Source of the DNA: Alphaproteobacteria bacterium
GTDB lineage: Bacteria > Pseudomonadota > Alphaproteobacteria > JAJFFI01
Direction: 5' to 3'
Length of the DNA: 14,884 nt
NCBI GenBank assembly: GCA_021776755.1
Contig: JAJFFI010000344.1
Location: 1 to 14,884 of the forward strand
The notes beneath the pieces are model-generated. The model had not been told where the DNA came from, did no database searches, and saw nothing but the letters and a program-made list of their open reading frames with translations. Positions 1 through 6,519 of the stretch are shown piece after piece (positions within the stretch are counted from its first letter, which is position 1; the number at the start of each line of letters is the position of its first letter). The position numbers and the translations under genes were made by a program.

Positions 1-1
1 C

Positions 2-715
2 GACCGTGATCGCACCGCCTCGACGCCGCTGGTGGCTGAATTCCTGGCCCCGGGCAGCGGCGAGGACAATGACGAACCGGCTTTTCTCTATGCGGTCCTG
101 TCAGTCGCCGTGCTGCGCCCGGCGGCCGAGACCGCGGTCACCGTCTTCACGACGCCGCGCGACCAGATCGACGATCTGACGCCGCCGCCGCTCCACGCCG
201 GCAATCTCTCACCGGAGGATCTCGGAGAGGACGACATGGCGGCGGGTTTCCCGGCGCACGGGCTCAAGATGTCCGGACGGCGCGCGGCCATACTGGGCGG
301 TGGTGGTGCGCCGCATCGGGGATCAAGCTATGGCAGGGGACGGGGGACACCGGTCGACCGGACCCTCGACCTGCTGGCGGCCTCGGCCAACGAACTGCAT
401 CTGACAGCCGTAGAGAGCGACGGCAGTTTTGGGGGCGACGACCCTGAAATCGGCTTCTACACCGGCCTGGTCGTCGTCGATGGCCCGCTCTACGAGGCCG
501 CGGTGCGGGGATCCGGGTCGCCCGAACTCCGTGCCGTCGAGCATCTCGCCGTGAAATACCGGCAGGGCGCCACGCGCTACACGACGGACGCGGGCGCTAG
601 GGATCATTTCATTGATTTTGTTGCGGTTTCCGGGCTCGAGCGTTATCTGGCCCGCTATGAAAACTGGCTCGAGACGCTGTTCGACCGGTTGATTGGCAAC
701 CTTATTTCCGAATAA
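2..715 (+). CDS. Unrecognised protein, C-terminal part (5' end outside window)
   Basis: The frame is open from the first bases of the window (it reads DRDRTASTPL before the GTG at 32) and ends with TAA at 713-715, so this is probably the C-terminal 237 or so residues of a longer protein. A GTG start at 32 is possible but has no visible Shine-Dalgarno. I do not recognise the family. The middle is glycine-, arginine- and proline-rich, roughly the residues encoded at 260-360. The C-terminal third looks folded, with a strand-like FYTGLVVVDGPLYEA, then LRAVEHLAVKYRQG, then an amphipathic helix ending in YLARYENWLETLFDRL. No signal peptide, membrane segment or catalytic motif is visible in the part present. 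It converges on the secreted protein at 768-1574. That it is a real gene rests on its length, its codon pattern and the well-formed C-terminus. Confidence 0.6.
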   Translation, partial: DRDRTASTPLVAEFLAPGSGEDNDEPAFLYAVLSVAVLRPAAETAVTVFTTPRDQIDDLTPPPLHAGNLSPEDLGEDDMAAGFPAHGLKMSGRRAAILGGGGAPHRGSSYGRGRGTPVDRTLDLLAASANELHLTAVESDGSFGGDDPEIGFYTGLVVVDGPLYEAAVRGSGSPELRAVEHLAVKYRQGATRYTTDAGARDHFIDFVAVSGLERYLARYENWLETLFDRLIGNLISE

Positions 716-727
716 TTCGAGGTTTCA

Positions 728-748
728 GGCGGACCAATTTTACCCGCC
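728..748. terminator. Weak candidate hairpin between convergent genes
   Basis: A GGCGG (728-732) / CCGCC (744-748) inverted repeat with an 11-nt loop lies between the stops of the two convergent genes. There is no clear U-tract. The stem has only 5 bp, so this is a position-supported guess. Confidence 0.25.
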
Positions 749-767
749 GGGCCGCGTAAGTCCTGGC

Positions 768-1574
768 CTAGCGCACCTGAACTTCATGCCAGGGCGACCA
801 TTGGCCCTTGCCGGACCCCCAGGCGTGCCGCACCCGGAAATAGTACTCGCCCTTGTTCCCGAAGGCTGACCGCGCGACCGAAGTCTGGGTGTCGCCGTTC
901 GGATCGCACAGCAGCCGCTCCGGCATCTGCTGCAGGTTGGTCCAGCTCGGCGGTGGCTTGCCCGCTCCCTTGGGCGGCAACCAGCGCCATTCGAGCTGGT
1001 ACTGACCCGAGCGGCAGTTGTCTTCCGACACCCGCGGCCGAAATTTCAATACGACGTCGCCCGAAAACGCCTGACCCTTCCGGGGCGATAGCACATTTGG
1101 CTGGGCCTGGGCATCGGCGGTCATCGTGACGCCGGCCGTGATCCGGAACTTCCGCCATTCGGAGACATGCTCGGTGTTTGGGATCCGCGCGCGCACCCGC
1201 CAGAAGCCGACGCCACCCCGGCTCAGGAACCAGTCGATCTTGCGGACCAGGCCCGAGGAGAAATAGGTCTTGCCGGTCTTCTCCCAGTCATCGCCGCCCT
1301 TGGGATCGTCGCAGGGCTGGCGCGCGCTGCCGGGGATTGCCGGACACGCCTGCCATTCAAGATCGACCTGCGGTGCCTCGAGCGCCCAGAGATCCTTGCG
1401 CACCTTCACCTGCACGACGACCCGGGGCTCTTCCATGTTGATGGCCTCGTCCTGCTTCGGCCAGATGACCTGAACCGCCGGTTCCTGAGCCGACGCAGTG
1501 TAGATTGGCCCCATGAAACCAGCTACTAGCGCCAACCCGGCGATACCGATCACTTTTTGCCAGACATGGCGCAT
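768..1574 (-). CDS. Secreted protein with two tandem beta-sandwich (FnIII/Ig-like) repeats
   Basis: The chosen start is the ATG at 1574, giving 268 residues. An AGGA lies 8 nt upstream of it, and the signal peptide begins directly there (RHVWQK, then a hydrophobic IGIAGLALVAGFMG, then a likely cut after ASA before QEP). An upstream in-frame ATG at 1601 adds nine residues but sits at or before the predicted transcription start. The mature protein holds two similar units. The first spans about residues 30-140, running from VQVIWPKQDEAI to FWRVRARI and SEWRKFRI. The second spans about 155-268, running from NVLSPRKGQAF to YYFRVRHAWG and WSPWHEVQV. Each unit has an inner LEW strand and ends in a W-R-V/F-R type strand, as in fibronectin-III or related sandwich domains. 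Four cysteines, two per unit, could form disulfides in the periplasm or outside. No catalytic motif is visible. A binding or envelope-structural role is inference. The N-acyltransferase gene lies upstream on the same strand, 223 bp away. Confidence 0.75.
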   Translation of the reverse strand: MRHVWQKVIGIAGLALVAGFMGPIYTASAQEPAVQVIWPKQDEAINMEEPRVVVQVKVRKDLWALEAPQVDLEWQACPAIPGSARQPCDDPKGGDDWEKTGKTYFSSGLVRKIDWFLSRGGVGFWRVRARIPNTEHVSEWRKFRITAGVTMTADAQAQPNVLSPRKGQAFSGDVVLKFRPRVSEDNCRSGQYQLEWRWLPPKGAGKPPPSWTNLQQMPERLLCDPNGDTQTSVARSAFGNKGEYYFRVRHAWGSGKGQWSPWHEVQVR

Positions 1575-1602
1575 AGTCATTATCCTGTTGATCCAAAACA
1601 AT

Positions 1603-1632
1603 AAAATAAGATAGGCGACCCGAGTGGTCCAA
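1603..1632 (-). promoter_or_regulatory. Candidate sigma-70 promoter for the secreted two-repeat protein
   Basis: Reading the minus strand, a TTGGAC -35 (1627-1632) is followed after 18 nt by a TATTTT -10 (1603-1608) in a clearly AT-rich patch. Transcription would begin near 1596, about 20 nt before the ATG at 1574. This also argues against the longer start at 1601. The hexamers are imperfect. Confidence 0.4.
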
Positions 1633-1797
1633 TCTGGTTGGGTTTGGGCGTGGGCTTCCCGGTTCAGACGAGGCCCCCCGGCCGGACGCGCAGTCTAGCC
1701 CGCGGTCTTGCAGGGTTCCAGCGCCGAATGTGGCTTTCAATGACGGGGTATCGTGGCAGAATTCCGGCCGAGGATTGGGTGCGCCTTGGTGCGCCCC

Positions 1798-2934
1798 TCA
1801 CGCGTCCGGACGGGCCATCATCCGCTCGGTCGTGCCGGTCAGCCGTCGGGCCAGTTCGCGGGCGAGATTGAGCAGCACCTTGGCGCCGATCGTGGGCTCG
1901 GTCCGGATGAACCGCTCGAGAAAATCCGCCGACAGAACCAGCACTTCGCCGGCGCTCCGCGCGATTACGTCCGCGGTGCGCGCCGTGCCGGTCAGAAAGC
2001 CGATCTCGCCGAACGTATCGCCGGCCCCAAAGACCGCAACCGCTGGCGCGCCCTCGCTCAAACGGACATCGGCGATCCCGGACAGGATTGCAAAAAGCGT
2101 GTCGTCCCGTTCGCCCCGGCGGACTATCTTGTCGCCCCGGCCGACCTGGAGCAGCCCTGCGCGGGCGAGGAATTTCTCGGCCTCCTCCTTCGTCAGCCCG
2201 TCGAGGAGGGCGACCGCGTGCAGCGGATCCCGGGCGACCCGGTCCGAAAGGAACTGAAAGAACGCCGAATCCTCCATGAACGCCCCGGACATGGGCGCCA
2301 CATAGGCAGGGTAAGACGCTGAAAACCAAGCCCTTGCTGCGACATCGTCGTCCATCGGGTCGATCAGCTTCCGTAGCGGCGAGCGCACTCGCGTCAGATA
2401 GTCGAGATCGCGCGAAATCATGAGAATCGGGACCTTGAAACCATAGGCAGTGTCGTTGTAGCCGTCGGTGTAGCGGCGGTAACCGAGTTGCTCGTAGAAC
2501 GGCAACAGATGGGGGCTGCAATCGCCATAGTTCAGGCGGTATCCGGCTCGGAGCTGGTCATCGAAGCATTTCTGCATCAATCGCATGATGGCGAGCGAGT
2601 TCCTGAGGTGCGGGGCAATGATAAAGCGCGATGTCGTCAACAACTGGTCCGCGCCGAAGGCATCGAGCGCCGGCTGCATGGCGAATTTCTCGGCAAACGG
2701 CGTGGTGTCCGGCACCGCGTCCATCCGGAGCACCCGCAGCGAACCTGCGATCTTTCCGTTCTCGAAGACGGCATAGGACTGCCCATAGTCGTCGTAATCG
2801 TCGACCAGCCATTTCCGCTCGTGGTCCGCTTCATCGGTCATGCCGTATTCCTCGACATAGACACGGTAGCGGAACGCATAGAGATCGGCACGCTCCGCTG
2901 CGGTTTCGACCAGCCGGACTTCGGATTTTGACAT
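1798..2934 (-). CDS. LuxI/FeeM-like GNAT-fold N-acyltransferase fused to a cyclic-nucleotide-binding domain
   Basis: The protein has 378 residues and two domains. Residues 1-190 resemble acyl-homoserine-lactone synthases and N-acyl amino acid synthases (FeeM). The visible matches are FRYRVYVEEYG (21-31), an acidic WLVDDYDDYG (42-51), GKIAGSLRVLRMD (60-72), TSRFIIAP (101-108) and FYEQLGYRRY (146-155). The order R-x-R-V-F/Y, D-x-Y-D, G-x-R-x-x-R, S-R-F is the LuxI-type order. The known reaction of such enzymes moves an acyl group from acyl-ACP or acyl-CoA to an amine. Residues 245-365 form a cNMP-binding domain. Its phosphate-binding cassette reads GDTFGEIGFLTGTARTADV, with Glu310 and Arg319 in the places that contact the cyclic phosphate and ribose in CRP and PKA. 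No DNA-binding helix-turn-helix is evident after it, so cAMP or cGMP probably controls the enzyme directly. Amine and acyl substrates are unknown. It lies 32 bp downstream of the HDO gene and probably shares its transcript. Confidence 0.82.
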   Translation of the reverse strand: MSKSEVRLVETAAERADLYAFRYRVYVEEYGMTDEADHERKWLVDDYDDYGQSYAVFENGKIAGSLRVLRMDAVPDTTPFAEKFAMQPALDAFGADQLLTTSRFIIAPHLRNSLAIMRLMQKCFDDQLRAGYRLNYGDCSPHLLPFYEQLGYRRYTDGYNDTAYGFKVPILMISRDLDYLTRVRSPLRKLIDPMDDDVAARAWFSASYPAYVAPMSGAFMEDSAFFQFLSDRVARDPLHAVALLDGLTKEEAEKFLARAGLLQVGRGDKIVRRGERDDTLFAILSGIADVRLSEGAPAVAVFGAGDTFGEIGFLTGTARTADVIARSAGEVLVLSADFLERFIRTEPTIGAKVLLNLARELARRLTGTTERMMARPDA

Positions 2935-2966
2935 GATTTCAGTGCCTTGGGAGTGTGCCGCGCGGG

Positions 2967-3605
2967 TCAGCCGGCCTCAATTTCCTGGAACATCCGGACA
3001 TAGAGTTCGCCGACCACGTCGGCCACATGATGCACATAGGCCATGTCGGCTGCCGGGATATTGGTCTCGATCTGCGCGATGATGTCCTTGGTGTGCTCCT
3101 CATCGGCCTCGCCGTGGCCGGCGAGAAACTTGACCCCGTCGGGCAGGTCGAGCCCGCGTGCGATGCTGTCGGCAACCACATGGCCAAGGTCGTCGCCCAT
3201 CGCCTCCAGAACATAAAGCCATCCGAAAAGCCCGACGGGGTTGGCGTGGCCCGCCGTGAAATACTCAAATCCGATCATCGCCGCACAGGATGTCGCGGGC
3301 CGCGAGGCCCTGAGCGTGTCTTCGCTGACCCCGAGAGCCGCCAGATCCGTAATTGCCCAGGCTTCATGGCCCAGTTCCTCGAGCGCGTGGTGCAGCAGAT
3401 ATCTGGCAAGCTCCGGGTGGTCCGGGACACAGCGCGCGCCGGCAAGCCCGATGACCGTCGAGCTGTGCTGTGCGTAGTGCCAGACGTTCATCAGATATCG
3501 CTGGTAGAGTTTGGAATCGGCTTTGCCTTCAAGGACTTGCTGTATTCCGGCAATGTTCGTGATGCCGTCGCGCACGCGGCTCCGGATGCCTTCGAGTGTC
3601 TTCAT
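2967..3605 (-). CDS. Heme-oxygenase-like fold iron enzyme (HDO / TenA-type superfamily)
   Basis: The protein has 212 residues and is predicted all-helical and cytosolic. The N-terminal helices carry HYAQH (43-47). The next helix reads HHALEELGHEAW (72-83), then GWLYVLEAMG (128-137), which matches the 'YVLE' helix of heme-oxygenase-like proteins, then GHGEADEEHTKD (163-174). The E-x2-3-H and D-E-E-H pairs together with Glu134 are the usual ligand pattern of heme-oxygenase-like diiron oxidases (UndA, CADD and SznF are known members). Likely ligands are Glu76 or Glu77, His80, Glu134, Asp168 or Glu169, and His171; the last ligand is unclear. Family members carry out oxidative decarboxylation, N-oxygenation or desaturation. 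The substrate here is unknown. The start at 3605 has GGGAG just upstream. It is the first gene of a likely two-gene operon with the acyltransferase-cNMP gene, so its substrate may be that enzyme's product or precursor (inference). Confidence 0.78.
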   Translation of the reverse strand: MKTLEGIRSRVRDGITNIAGIQQVLEGKADSKLYQRYLMNVWHYAQHSSTVIGLAGARCVPDHPELARYLLHHALEELGHEAWAITDLAALGVSEDTLRASRPATSCAAMIGFEYFTAGHANPVGLFGWLYVLEAMGDDLGHVVADSIARGLDLPDGVKFLAGHGEADEEHTKDIIAQIETNIPAADMAYVHHVADVVGELYVRMFQEIEAG

Positions 3606-4020
3606 CGATCACGCTCCCGCTGATTGCCCGTCCTGGCCTCGGGCCCCACTGAATGGCGCCTGCCGGAAGCATAGCAGACTATGTAAATCGCCGGAATTTG
3701 GCTAACCGAGATCGGAAAAACGTACATTCAACCATTTCGTTGAATGTCGGGAAAGCGGGCGTAGGCAACGCCGGTGGCGTATTCGGTGCGCCTTCCCGGA
3801 AATCGCAATGCGTCAAGTTGTGGATGGCTGGATCTCGCGGCCTTGGAAAATCCGGGTGGCGACGCCAGAGGCGGCGCAGGCCTTGCCAGCGCGCATATCC
3901 GGCTTATCCTTTTCTCAGGAGTTGGCGTCCTTGCAGGATGCGGCGTCCGGCGGAGGCCAGGTCCAGGGCCGCATCAATCCGCTTCACTCGAACGCGCGAA
4001 CCAGTTTCCGGGAACCCTTC
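3606..4020. other. 415-bp divergent intergenic region (HDO operon / GST)
   Basis: This gap must carry promoters for both the minus-strand HDO operon and the plus-strand GST pair. An in-frame extension of the GST back to 3808 exists, but its composition is not protein-like and the GST fold starts cleanly at 4021. The only strong structure I see is the inverted repeat at 3724-3747. The stretch 3680-3750 is more AT-rich than the surroundings. Confidence 0.6.
3724..3747. promoter_or_regulatory. Perfect 9-bp inverted repeat, candidate operator
   Basis: ACATTCAAC (3724-3732) and GTTGAATGT (3739-3747) are exact reverse complements separated by CATTTC. The 24-bp element sits 119 bp upstream of the HDO start and 274 bp upstream of the first GST start. 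A dyad of this size and spacing fits a dimeric regulator (TetR, LysR, GntR or MarR class). It could also form an RNA hairpin. No regulator gene is visible in this window. Confidence 0.5.
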
Positions 4021-4725
4021 ATGGCAGACACACCAATCGATCTTTATTCGTGGCCCACACCGAACGGGCACAAGGTCCACATCGCGCTCGAAGAGATGGC
4101 GCTGCCCTATACGGTGCATCCCGTCGATATCCTCGCGGGGGATCAGTTCGAGGCAGATTACCTTGCGCTCAACCCGAACAACAAGATGCCGACCATCGTC
4201 GATCCGGACGGCCCGGGCGGGTCGCCCTATACGGTTTTCGAGTCAGGCGCGATCCTCCTGTATCTTGCCGAAAAGACCGGAAAATTCATGCCGCAGGACA
4301 CCGCCGGGCGGTACGACGTGATCCAGTGGCTGATGTGGCAGATGGGCGGGGTCGGTCCGATGTTCGGCCAGCGCCACCATTTCCATGACTACGCTCCCGA
4401 AAAACTGCCCTATGCCATCGACCGCTACACCAAGGAAGCGCACCGGCTCTACAACGTGCTCGACCGGAGGCTCGCCGGACGCGAGTTCATCTGCGGCGAC
4501 TACACGATCGCCGACATGGCGGCCTTTCCCTGGTGCCGCCTCTATGAGCGCCACGACGTCGATGCCGCGGACATCCCGAATGTGAAAGCCTGGATCGACC
4601 GCATGCACGAGCGGCCCGGCGTCGCCCGCGGCCTCGAGGTTCTCCAGGAAAAGCGCCGGGACATTACGAAAGACAAAGGGGGCATGGAGAATCTGTTCGG
4701 CGACAGTCAGTATACAAAGCGTTGA
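4021..4725 (+). CDS. yfcG: Nu-class glutathione S-transferase, YfcG-like (copy 1)
   Basis: The protein has 234 residues. The start at 4021 is chosen because IDLYSWPTPNGHKVHIALEE is the canonical beginning of the thioredoxin-like domain of E. coli YfcG and YghU. Thr13 and Asn15 of TPNGHK correspond to the residues that activate glutathione in this class, which lacks a catalytic Tyr or Cys. Residues 1-95 are the thioredoxin-fold domain, with NPNNKMPTIVDP and FESGAILLYLAEKTGKF contributing GSH contacts. The all-helical domain follows, with WLMWQMGGVGPMFGQRHHF and GDYTIADMAAFPW as family signatures. YfcG-type enzymes are known disulfide-bond and peroxide reductases using two GSH molecules, and this role is likely here. 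A C-terminal tail of about 25 residues (after ARGLEVL) is not shared with copy 2. The gene lies head-to-tail with a close paralogue at 4852. Confidence 0.88.
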   Translation: MADTPIDLYSWPTPNGHKVHIALEEMALPYTVHPVDILAGDQFEADYLALNPNNKMPTIVDPDGPGGSPYTVFESGAILLYLAEKTGKFMPQDTAGRYDVIQWLMWQMGGVGPMFGQRHHFHDYAPEKLPYAIDRYTKEAHRLYNVLDRRLAGREFICGDYTIADMAAFPWCRLYERHDVDAADIPNVKAWIDRMHERPGVARGLEVLQEKRRDITKDKGGMENLFGDSQYTKR

Positions 4726-4851
4726 TATATATATAGAAAATGGCTTTGCGAACCACCTGAACAAGATTCAAAACGTGCCATGTCAGGCTTTCTGTCCTGA
4801 ATGGGCCAATATCCAAGACATCCATCCTGAATATCTAACCTGAGAGGCCAG
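4726..4851 (+). promoter_or_regulatory. AT-rich spacer between the GST paralogues, possible promoter for copy 2
   Basis: A ten-base alternating TA run (4726-4735) starts directly after the stop of copy 1. TCCTGAAT then occurs twice, at 4795-4802 and 4825-4832, exactly 30 bp apart. The second copy's Shine-Dalgarno (GAGAGG, 4842-4847) follows. With 126 bp and such composition, copy 2 may have its own promoter, but I could not identify a convincing -35/-10 pair. Confidence 0.35.
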
Positions 4852-5469
4852 ATGACGATCGATCTCTACACTTGGGGCACACCCAACGGCCGCAAGGTCT
4901 CGATCATGCTCGAGGAGACCGGGCTGCCATACACCGTGCACACGATCGACATCATGAAGGATGAGCAGTTCGACCCGGACTTCCTCAAGATCAGCCCCAA
5001 CAACAAGATCCCGGCGATCGTCGATCCGGAGGGCCCGGATGGCGAGGCGATCTCGATGTTCGAATCCGGGGCAATCCTGTTTTATCTCGCGCAGAAGTCG
5101 GGGAAACTGCTGCCGAAAGACGCCCGCGACCGCTACGCGGTGCTTGAGTGGCTGATGTTCCAGATGGGGGGGGTCGGCCCGATGCTCGGTCAGGCGCATC
5201 ATTTCCGCCGCTTTGCGCCCGAGCAGATCGAATACGGCATCAAGCGCTACACCGACGAGACCCGGCGGCTCTATGGCGTGATGGACAAGCGGCTGAAAGA
5301 GAACGAGTTTTTCGCGGGAGACTACTCGATCGCCGATATTGCGATCTTTCCCTGGATCGCGCGCCACGAATGGCAGGGAGTCGAGCTTTCCGAATTTGCC
5401 AACGTGAAGCGATGGTATGACGCGGTTGGCGCGCGGCCGACCGTCGAAAAGGGGATGGCGGTCCCGTAA
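4852..5469 (+). CDS. yfcG: Nu-class glutathione S-transferase, YfcG-like (copy 2)
   Basis: The protein has 205 residues. The start at 4852 has GAGAGG 4 nt upstream, and MTIDLYTWGTPNGRKVSI aligns with the YfcG N-terminus. Thr10 and Asn12 of TPNGRK are the presumed glutathione-activating pair. ISPNNKIPAIVDPEGP, MFESGAILFYLAQKSGKLLP and FQMGGVGPMLGQAHHF match E. coli YfcG nearly residue for residue, as does GDYSIADIAIFPW in the C-terminal domain. This copy looks closer to YfcG than copy 1 and ends shortly after the last helix. The expected role is glutathione-dependent disulfide or peroxide reduction in the cytosol. Both copies keep the active-site residues, so neither is obviously decayed. The stop at 5467-5469 is followed by an inverted-repeat cluster. 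Confidence 0.9.
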   Translation: MTIDLYTWGTPNGRKVSIMLEETGLPYTVHTIDIMKDEQFDPDFLKISPNNKIPAIVDPEGPDGEAISMFESGAILFYLAQKSGKLLPKDARDRYAVLEWLMFQMGGVGPMLGQAHHFRRFAPEQIEYGIKRYTDETRRLYGVMDKRLKENEFFAGDYSIADIAIFPWIARHEWQGVELSEFANVKRWYDAVGARPTVEKGMAVP

Positions 5470-5506
5470 TCATCGTGCCGGTCCCGATGTCCGGCGCAAG
5501 CCGAAG

Positions 5507-5563
5507 GCCGGCCTGTCGGCTGCATCGTCGGACTGGCAGGCCGGCGGACTGCCGGACCGGCAG
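5507..5563. terminator. Inverted-repeat cluster between convergent genes, candidate bidirectional terminator
   Basis: GCCGGCCTG (5507-5515) pairs perfectly with CAGGCCGGC (5537-5545) across a 21-nt loop. Just beyond it, CTGCCGG (5549-5555) and CCGGCAG (5557-5563) form a second near-perfect palindrome with a one-base centre. Both lie in the gap between the GST stop and the stop of the minus-strand small protein. No U-tract is present on either side, so termination is inferred from position and stem strength. Confidence 0.45.
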
Positions 5564-5564
5564 G

Positions 5565-5813
5565 TTAGTTGGCGGCCGCCTTGCGTTTGCCTTCGGCGCT
5601 GGCCGCCGGGAAGGCGATCACGTCGCCGCTGGCCTTTTTCGCGCATTTCGGCGACTTGGCGAGGGTGTCCTCGGCAAGGGCCACGAGCTCGCGGCGTGCT
5701 TTCTCGAGTGTTGCGAGGTCACGGGCGTCTTCGCGGTCGTAAACTTCCATGCAGCTCAGCTTGATCTCGATCAAATCGACCAAGGTCTCGATGCTCTTTT
5801 TGCTCAGTCCCAT
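5565..5813 (-). CDS. Small conserved-type alphaproteobacterial protein, function unknown
   Basis: The protein has 82 residues. I chose the ATG at 5813 because an AGAGG lies a suitable distance upstream. The N-terminus there (MGLSKKSIETLVDLIEIKLSCMEV in two adjoining pieces) is a regular helix, whereas the 30 residues added by starting at 5903 are Gln/Pro/Ala-rich and unstructured. Two charged helices make up residues 3-48 (the second is DREDARDLATLEKARREL), followed by a Lys/Ala tail with one further Cys. The first helix also holds a Cys. Small cytosolic helical proteins starting with this motif are, to my recollection, common as hypotheticals in alphaproteobacteria. No function is known to me. 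It converges on the GST pair and diverges from the gene at 6074. Confidence 0.65.
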   Translation of the reverse strand: MGLSKKSIETLVDLIEIKLSCMEVYDREDARDLATLEKARRELVALAEDTLAKSPKCAKKASGDVIAFPAASAEGKRKAAAN

Positions 5814-5939
5814 ACTGGACCTCTGCTGTTGCGGCGCCGGGGCTGTCTGCCGTTTGCGTTCGTTGGCGGACCGGGCTTCGGGGCCAGTAGCGCAGCAGAC
5901 CATCCGCTGCGTCCGGGACCGATTTAGCGCCCGGCATGA

Positions 5940-5954
5940 TTAACGCGGAGTAAA
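5940..5954 (+). promoter_or_regulatory. CtrA-box-like motif TTAA-N7-TAAA (site 1)
   Basis: TTAACGCGGAGTAAA matches the alphaproteobacterial CtrA consensus TTAA-N7-TTAA at 7 of 8 fixed bases. The octamer AACGCGGA inside it is repeated directly at 5958-5965, 16 bp on. The site is 120 bp upstream of the ATG at 6074 and 127 bp upstream of the divergent gene. Confidence 0.35.
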
Positions 5955-6002
5955 TCCAACGCGGAATCCGGGTTCGGCGAAATCTGGCGACAATGCAGCC
6001 AC

Positions 6003-6017
6003 TTAACGGATTCTAAA
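6003..6017 (+). promoter_or_regulatory. CtrA-box-like motif TTAA-N7-TAAA (site 2)
   Basis: TTAACGGATTCTAAA has the same spacing and the same single deviation from TTAA-N7-TTAA as site 1. It lies 57 bp upstream of the ATG at 6074, close to where a promoter would be. Confidence 0.38.
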
Positions 6018-6073
6018 GCCAAATTTCCTAGACTCCCGGCGACATCAGACAGTCAAAAGCCGGAACCCAGACC

Positions 6074-6460
6074 ATGGACGATACTTCAGGCGTCATCAAC
6101 GCATCCGATCTCTTCGCCGACGATCCGGGCGAAATGTTCGGCGACCTCGGCGAACCCGATTATCAGCGCCGGCTGACCGACAAGATCCTGGCGGCCTTCA
6201 ACCACGCGTATTCGGTCGGGGAATCGGAAATCGCCGACGTTCTCAAGGCGGCGCTCAAAATGGCCGAATCTCGCGGCACCCGCGAATTCCCCGCCCGGCG
6301 GAGCGAGCAGGCCGTGGACCAGGCCGACGCCTGGATCCAGTTCGTGGCAGCCCGCGACCACTACAAGGCTCTGGTCGAGGGCGGAGCCGCGGATGCCGAT
6401 GAATGCCAGAATGCGCTCCGCGACATGAAGTCCCGCTATCAGGTCTGGTCGAACGCCTGA
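6074..6460 (+). CDS. Small acidic helical protein, function unknown
   Basis: The protein has 128 residues and starts with ATG at 6074; no strong Shine-Dalgarno is seen. The N-terminal 27 residues are acidic (DLFADDPGEMFGDLGEPD). Three likely helices follow: YQRRLTDKILAAFNHAYSVG, ESEIADVLKAALKMAESRG, and from EQAVDQADAWIQFVAARDHYKAL through DADECQNALRDMKSRYQVW, with a short charged linker. No signal peptide, membrane segment or known catalytic motif is present, so it is probably cytosolic and may act through protein contacts (inference). Two CtrA-box-like motifs lie upstream. It is followed after 150 bp by tRNA-Ser, which has its own promoter. Confidence 0.65.
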   Translation: MDDTSGVINASDLFADDPGEMFGDLGEPDYQRRLTDKILAAFNHAYSVGESEIADVLKAALKMAESRGTREFPARRSEQAVDQADAWIQFVAARDHYKALVEGGAADADECQNALRDMKSRYQVWSNA

Positions 6461-6519
6461 GCATCCCTGCCAGGGTCCGCTCCGGGCGCCTGCGCCTTCC
6501 GGGCAGCGCGCCAGCCGCA

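Noticed and set aside
1664..2521. 285-codon minus-strand frame overlapping the acyltransferase-cNMP gene
   Set aside because: It is in another frame of a gene whose two domains are recognised; the translation is Arg/Gly/Pro-rich shadow sequence.
3808..4020. N-terminal extension of the first GST from the in-frame ATG at 3808
   Set aside because: The GST fold begins at 4021 with the family N-terminus. The extra 71 residues have no resemblance to a targeting signal or domain and contain the end of the regulatory region.
5814..5903. Longer start (5903) for the small minus-strand protein
   Set aside because: The added 30 residues are low-complexity, and the AGAGG ribosome site fits the start at 5813.
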